Of a DNA stretch of 35,648 nucleotides, positions 31,826-35,648 are shown piece by piece. A program made the translations under genes and the position numbers. How positions within the stretch are numbered: the first letter of the stretch is position 1; the number at the start of each line of letters is the position of its first letter. This stretch comes from JAPLHP01 sp963720375 (GTDB lineage Bacteria; Chloroflexota; Dehalococcoidia; UBA2247; RBG-13-53-26), in the NCBI GenBank assembly GCA_963720375.1, contig CAVRFM010000022.1, forward strand, positions 1-35,648, in the 5' to 3' direction. A model generated the notes under the pieces. That model worked only from the letters and a program-made list of their open reading frames with translations. It had not been told where the DNA came from and searched no databases.

Positions 31826-34555
31826 ATGAATCATAAAGGGACTGGCATCAATTTGGAAAAGAAGAACTGGTACAGCCTGACAGCAGAAGAAACCATCAAA
31901 AACTTGAGTTCAAGCCTGCAGGGTTTGAGCCCTGAAGAAGTGCAGCGCCGGCTAGCTCAGTTTGGTCCTAATGAGCTGGTGGAAAAGAAACGCGTTGCCG
32001 CATGGATGATGTTCTTGGAGCAATTCAAAAGCTTCCTGATCATTATCCTACTCGTTGCGGTGGTCTTGTCTGCTATCAGAGGTGAGGTGGGCAACGCAAT
32101 TGTTATTCTGGCTATTGTGGTTTTTGCGACTCTTCTGGGCTTTATTCAGGAGTACCGGGCGGAGCGGGCGATGGACGCCCTTAAGAAAATGGCTGCACCT
32201 ACAGCAACTGTGCTAAGAGATGGGCGGGAAACAGAAGTTCCTGCCAGAGAATTGGTGCCCGGGGACATATTTCTCCTCAGTACTGGTGATCGGATACCGG
32301 CCGATGCCCGACTCGTTCAGGCCATCAACCTCAAGACGGACGAAGCGCCTCTGACTGGAGAAAGTATCCCCGTAGAGAAAACGACCGCAACCTTGCCGGG
32401 CGAATTGAACGTGGGTGAAAGAGACAACATGGTATTTGCCGGAACGGTGGTTGTTTATGGCCGGGGCATGGCTATTGTCACTGCCACTGGCATGACTACC
32501 GAGTTCGGCAAGATTGCTGCTATGCTGCAGGAAGTCAAGACGGAGGAGACTCCACTCCAGGCTAATCTCGATCGCATCGGGAAGTGGATAGGCATTGGGG
32601 CCTTGGTCTTGAGCGCTGTGTTGGCCGGAGTCGGGATTTGGCGGGGACAAGGAGTTGCCGAGATGTTCCTCTGGGGCATAAGCCTGGCTGTGGCTGTTGT
32701 CCCTGAAGCGCTGCCTGCTGTGGTTACCATCTGCCTGTCACTGGGGGTCCGTAGGATGCTGCGGCGCCATGCCCTGGTGAGGAAGATGGCAGCAGTGGAA
32801 ACCCTGGGCTGCACCACATTCATTTGTTCCGATAAGACCGGTACGCTTACCCAGAACCAGATGACGGTGCGCCGTCTTCATGTGGGTGGCAGATTCATTG
32901 ACGTCACTGGGATCGGTTACGAACCTAAAGGGGAATTCCATCATGACGGCATCTCTCTCAACCCTGATCAATCCACGGGTTTGCAGATGTTGCTCCATAT
33001 AAGTGCTCAATGCAACGACGCTTCTTTGGCCTCGGTCAATGACGCATGGCATATCAATGGCGATCCCACAGAGGGTGCTCTGGTGACATTAGCTGCTAAG
33101 GCTGGTTTATGGCAACAAGACCTTAACAAACAATTCCCTCGCCTTCATGAAATCCCCTTTTCTTCCGAGACAAAAAGGATGACCACAATTCACCAGACAC
33201 CAGCAGGTGGGGTTGCTTATTCCAAAGGGGCACCGGAGTCAATTCTGGATTCTTGCAGCCATATCTACATTGACGATCAGGAAAGGGCACTTACCAGGGA
33301 GGATAAGGATAGTATACTTTCTATAGCCCAAGTGATGGCAGGTGAAGCCCTGCGGGTCTTAGGCATGGCCTACAAGCGACTCCCTGATACGGAAGCGGGC
33401 GGAACAGTGGAAAGGGATATGGTCTTTGTCGGTCTGATTGGAATGATTGACCCGCCGCGAGAAGAAGTCAGGGATGCGATAAAACTCTGCGACGAAGCAG
33501 GCATAAAGTCAGTGATGATAACTGGTGACCATAAACTGACTGCTGTTGCCATCGCGAAGGAATTGGGTTTGTTTAAGGGGGGTGTTGTCCTTAGCGGCAC
33601 TGAGATGGATGGCTTGAGCGATACAGAATTTGAATCTTTGGTAGAAAAAATAGAGGTCTATGCCCGGGTTTCGGCTGCCCATAAGCTGCGCGTTATCGAA
33701 GCCTTGCACAAGAGAGGCCATGTGGTGGCTATGACCGGAGACGGGGTGAATGATGCCCCAGCTTTAAAGCAAGCTGACATCGGAGTGGCTATGGGGATTA
33801 CCGGTACCGATGTTACCAAGGAAGCAGCAGCTATGGTGCTCACCGATGACAACTTCGCCTCTATTGTGGCGGCAGTAGAGGAAGGAAGAGGCGTAGTTGA
33901 TAACATTAAGAAGTATCTCATGTATCTTTTCTCCGGTAACATGGGAGAGGTACTGGCATTGGCGATTGCACTTCTGGCAGGGACACTCCTTGGGTTGTCA
34001 GCTAACGATTTGCCTCTCGTGGCAGCGCAGATCCTATTCATAAACCTGATCGGGGATGGATTGGCAGCCGTTGCTCTAGCAGTGGATCCGCCAACGCCCG
34101 ACCTCATGAAACAACGGCCTTTGCAGCTGAAGGATGTGATCTTTTCCCGCTCCGTACTCGGGTTTACTGCTGGCAGTGCGATATGGACAGGCGGGGTAAC
34201 ACTGGGCAGTTTCCTCTGGGCAATCCATTCGGGAAGGAGCTTGGTTGAGGCACAGTGCATATGCTTTGTCACCCTGTTACTTACCAGACTGGTACATGCC
34301 TTCAATTCGCGTTCCGAAAAGCGCTCTCTGTTTGAAATCGGTCCTTTTACCAATAAATGGCTATGGGCGGCAGTAGGACTCTCCCTTGTACTAACAATGC
34401 TCGTCATCTACGTACCACCTCTGCAGAGTCTATTCAGGACTTTCTCGATGACAGCGAGGGACTGGGGGGTGTGCTTGGGATTTGCCTTAACGATTCTAGT
34501 GGCAGTGGAGGTAGCCAAGGTCCTCCGGCGGTGGCGGGAGAGACGGTTATCCTGA
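31826..34555 (+). CDS. P2-type cation-transporting ATPase (Ca2+-ATPase-like)
   Basis: A 909-residue P-type ATPase exporting a divalent cation, probably Ca2+ (or Mn2+), across the cytoplasmic membrane. Domains: N-terminal cation-ATPase domain (WYSLTAEETIKNL), membrane helices M1-M2, actuator domain with TGESIPVEK (about 177), M3-M4 with VVPEALPAVVTICLSLG, phosphorylation motif SDKTGTLTQNQM (about 336), nucleotide-binding domain (KGAPESIL), and TGDGVNDAPALKQADIG (about 638). The last helices include NMGEVLALAIALLAG (M5) and NLIGDGLAAVALAVDPP (M6). M5 Asn/Glu and M6 Asn/Asp match calcium-site residues of SERCA/PMR1, but the Thr of M6 is Gly. The gene is intact and monocistronic. No clear ribosome site precedes ATG 31826. 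Confidence 0.93.
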   Translation: MNHKGTGINLEKKNWYSLTAEETIKNLSSSLQGLSPEEVQRRLAQFGPNELVEKKRVAAWMMFLEQFKSFLIIILLVAVVLSAIRGEVGNAIVILAIVVFATLLGFIQEYRAERAMDALKKMAAPTATVLRDGRETEVPARELVPGDIFLLSTGDRIPADARLVQAINLKTDEAPLTGESIPVEKTTATLPGELNVGERDNMVFAGTVVVYGRGMAIVTATGMTTEFGKIAAMLQEVKTEETPLQANLDRIGKWIGIGALVLSAVLAGVGIWRGQGVAEMFLWGISLAVAVVPEALPAVVTICLSLGVRRMLRRHALVRKMAAVETLGCTTFICSDKTGTLTQNQMTVRRLHVGGRFIDVTGIGYEPKGEFHHDGISLNPDQSTGLQMLLHISAQCNDASLASVNDAWHINGDPTEGALVTLAAKAGLWQQDLNKQFPRLHEIPFSSETKRMTTIHQTPAGGVAYSKGAPESILDSCSHIYIDDQERALTREDKDSILSIAQVMAGEALRVLGMAYKRLPDTEAGGTVERDMVFVGLIGMIDPPREEVRDAIKLCDEAGIKSVMITGDHKLTAVAIAKELGLFKGGVVLSGTEMDGLSDTEFESLVEKIEVYARVSAAHKLRVIEALHKRGHVVAMTGDGVNDAPALKQADIGVAMGITGTDVTKEAAAMVLTDDNFASIVAAVEEGRGVVDNIKKYLMYLFSGNMGEVLALAIALLAGTLLGLSANDLPLVAAQILFINLIGDGLAAVALAVDPPTPDLMKQRPLQLKDVIFSRSVLGFTAGSAIWTGGVTLGSFLWAIHSGRSLVEAQCICFVTLLLTRLVHAFNSRSEKRSLFEIGPFTNKWLWAAVGLSLVLTMLVIYVPPLQSLFRTFSMTARDWGVCLGFALTILVAVEVAKVLRRWRERRLS

Positions 34556-34601
34556 GCGTGCGACCATCGCCTCTGGGGGAGTTGATCTGGTGTGTAAGAA
34601 A

Positions 34602-34676
34602 TGGCTCCCCGAGTAGGATTCGAACCTACAACCTAGCGGTTAACAGCCGCCCGCTCTACCATTGAGCTATCGGGGA
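34602..34676 (-). tRNA. tRNA-Asn(GTT), CCA encoded
   Basis: Reading the minus strand from 34676: acceptor TCCCCGA pairs with TCGGGGA, the D arm is GCTC/GAGC, the anticodon arm GGCGG/CCGCT has loop CTGTTAA (anticodon GTT), and the T arm GTAGG/CCTAC has loop TTCGAAT. The discriminator is G, followed by an encoded CCA (34604-34602). It is complete and unmutated. It starts shortly after a good promoter on the minus strand. A broken methyltransferase gene lies upstream and the ATPase gene downstream. Confidence 0.96.
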
Positions 34677-34692
34677 ATCTTACTGGAGGCAT

Positions 34693-34720
34693 ATTTTACA
34701 CTAATTTCAGCGCCTGTGAA
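34693..34720 (-). promoter_or_regulatory. Promoter of tRNA-Asn
   Basis: On the minus strand, TTCACA (34720-34715, 5 of 6 bases of the -35 consensus) is followed after 16 bases by TAAAAT (34698-34693, 5 of 6 of the -10). It ends 16 bases before the tRNA 5' end. Transcription would start close to 34687. Confidence 0.62.
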
Positions 34721-34863
34721 AGTGCGCTGTGGGCAAGTGTCTTTTATATGGGGTGGAGTGGGGACAGTGGATTCCCATAGTGGGGAGAAGTGGTGGTTTC
34801 AGTTGCGCTCCTCTATCTGCAATCCAAATTCTGGCTTATGCGAAAACGGGGAATGGGAGAAGG

Positions 34864-35648
34864 TGCCACTTCCGCGATTCGGGCGGGCCACTCGCTTATT
34901 TCGATCCCAGTAGAAAGCGTCCACATCCAAGAGCGAAAGAGTAGATATGTCGAAATGTTGTTGTTCCTTGCCGTACAGGGCAGTCAGCACATCGAGTTCC
35001 AGCAATCGCAGTTCCCGATATGCAATCACCAGAGAAATTTCCGCAACCGCAGGCTGGGTCGAAGAATCGCAATTTGGCCAATTTTTGGTGAAACTGTTTG
35101 AGTTGATTCTTGTTGGTCTTGATCTTCTCGAATTCCGCACGCAGATCATCGAGAAACAACGAGCGAACGACTTTCATGATATCGCCGCTCACTGGTATAT
35201 GCCCGCCTATCTGCCGCCGCTCGCGGCTCCATAATCCCTTGAAAAAGAGAACCAAAAATGGCGGGTAGATCCTGACCAGTCGAAGAGGTGCATTGCTCCA
35301 AGGCAATATACATATTACGGTTGAAGTCGGCGAATCCCAAATGCTCAGAAAAAAGTTCACCGTTCACATAAGGAAAGGCGGCCAGCGTTTCATCGAGATT
35401 CTTCTGCCTTTTCTCCGGCGGAGTGTTAAGCACCGCGAACAAATGCGACAATTGCGGTCCCAGATCGCTTCCATCCGGCTTGGTTCGATCTTGAGAGAGT
35501 CTAATCATCGCGCTCGAAATCCCAGTATCTTCGGCAAAAAGGCAAAAGAGAATGCGCACGAAAAAACGTTCGAGTTCGTGGCCGCTGTAGCCGCCATCTT
35601 CCAAGGCGTCGTGCAGGGCATCCATGTAACCGACGGCTTGAATGTTGA
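34864..35648 (-). pseudogene. Type II/MmeI-like adenine-specific DNA methyltransferase, frameshifted and truncated
   Basis: Fragment of a large class I SAM-dependent DNA methyltransferase of the MmeI-like (restriction-modification or BREX-type) kind, entering from the right edge. In order: DGGYSGHELERFFVRILFCL, FAEDTGIS, GSDLGPQLSHLFAVLNTPPE, LDETLAAFPYVNGELFSE and PAIFGSLFQGIMEPRER (helical N-terminal domain). Then come LFLDDLRAEFEKIKTNK, the SAM motif FFDPACGCGNF, LVIAYRELRLLELDVL and GIEISEWPARIAEVA. These lie in different frames, with changes near 34912, 35030 and several within about 35160-35225, so no product is made as it stands. Homology stops near 34864, before the expected catalytic NPPY motif, about 190 bases from the tRNA-Asn gene. 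It is either a decayed end of a defence island or poorly sequenced. Confidence 0.72.

Noticed and set aside
34555..34676. tRNA-Asn as attachment site of the right-hand fragment
   Set aside because: Elements normally join at the tRNA 3' end, which here faces the ATPase gene, while the broken methyltransferase is on the 5' side; no duplicated tRNA end was seen.

Overview
The window looks like a contig of an uncultured bacterium, probably Chloroflexota and most likely Dehalococcoidia. This is an inference from protein style: the short zinc-ribbon tyrosine recombinase and zinc-finger sigma-like gene at the left, the LemA/M48 pair, the paired CaiB-type CoA-transferases, and the orphan hisD next to a PSP1-domain gene. 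No rRNA is present to settle it. Base composition is near 50% GC. || Layout. (1) 1-2819 is an accessory block read leftwards: a tyrosine recombinase, a small DNA-binding-like gene, a zinc-finger sigma-like gene, an unknown gene and a gene running off the left edge. Most are frameshifted. (2) 2924-3894 holds a ComEC-type metallo-beta-lactamase domain without its 5' end, plus a small unknown ORF. (3) 3933-7913, minus strand, holds a stand-alone HEPN-like protein and a large surface protein: signal peptide, 14 propeller-like 39-residue repeats, two Fn3-like repeats, a PKD domain and a C-terminal membrane anchor. Its repeats are out of frame with each other, and nearly all the frame changes fall in two variable loops. 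(4) 7914-8467 is a structured intergenic region. (5) 8468-10723 encodes a zinc-finger protein, LemA and an M48 protease with an added zinc ribbon. (6) 10892-18088 runs forward: two CaiB/BaiF CoA-transferases, a transglutaminase-like protein, RarA, an alpha/beta hydrolase and an old-yellow-enzyme flavoprotein. (7) 18151-20070 is gyrB with a near-leaderless promoter. (8) 20304-23255 is a decayed lar (nickel-pincer cofactor) cluster, with larE and larB frameshifted and larC reduced to its two ends, followed by a DUF362 ferredoxin-type protein. (9) 23544-25583 holds PadR, a HAAS-type membrane protein and a PlsY-like protein. (10) 25685-30858 holds a P-loop kinase, leucyl aminopeptidase, a UPF0173 hydrolase (frameshifted), hisD and ricT/PSP1. 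(11) An HNH nuclease (minus), a P2-type cation ATPase, tRNA-Asn (minus) and a broken DNA methyltransferase close the window. || How it fits together. Housekeeping genes (rarA, gyrB, hisD, pepA, the ATPase) are intact. Frameshifts cluster in the accessory ends, the repeat gene and the lar cluster. Single frameshifts in larE, larB, the M48 gene and the UPF0173 gene could be sequencing errors. The larC internal deletion and the loop-restricted indels in the repeat gene are harder to explain that way. The strongest leads for something new are the repeat protein with hypervariable, frame-shifting loops, the decayed lar cluster, and a perfect inverted repeat over a leaderless kinase promoter.
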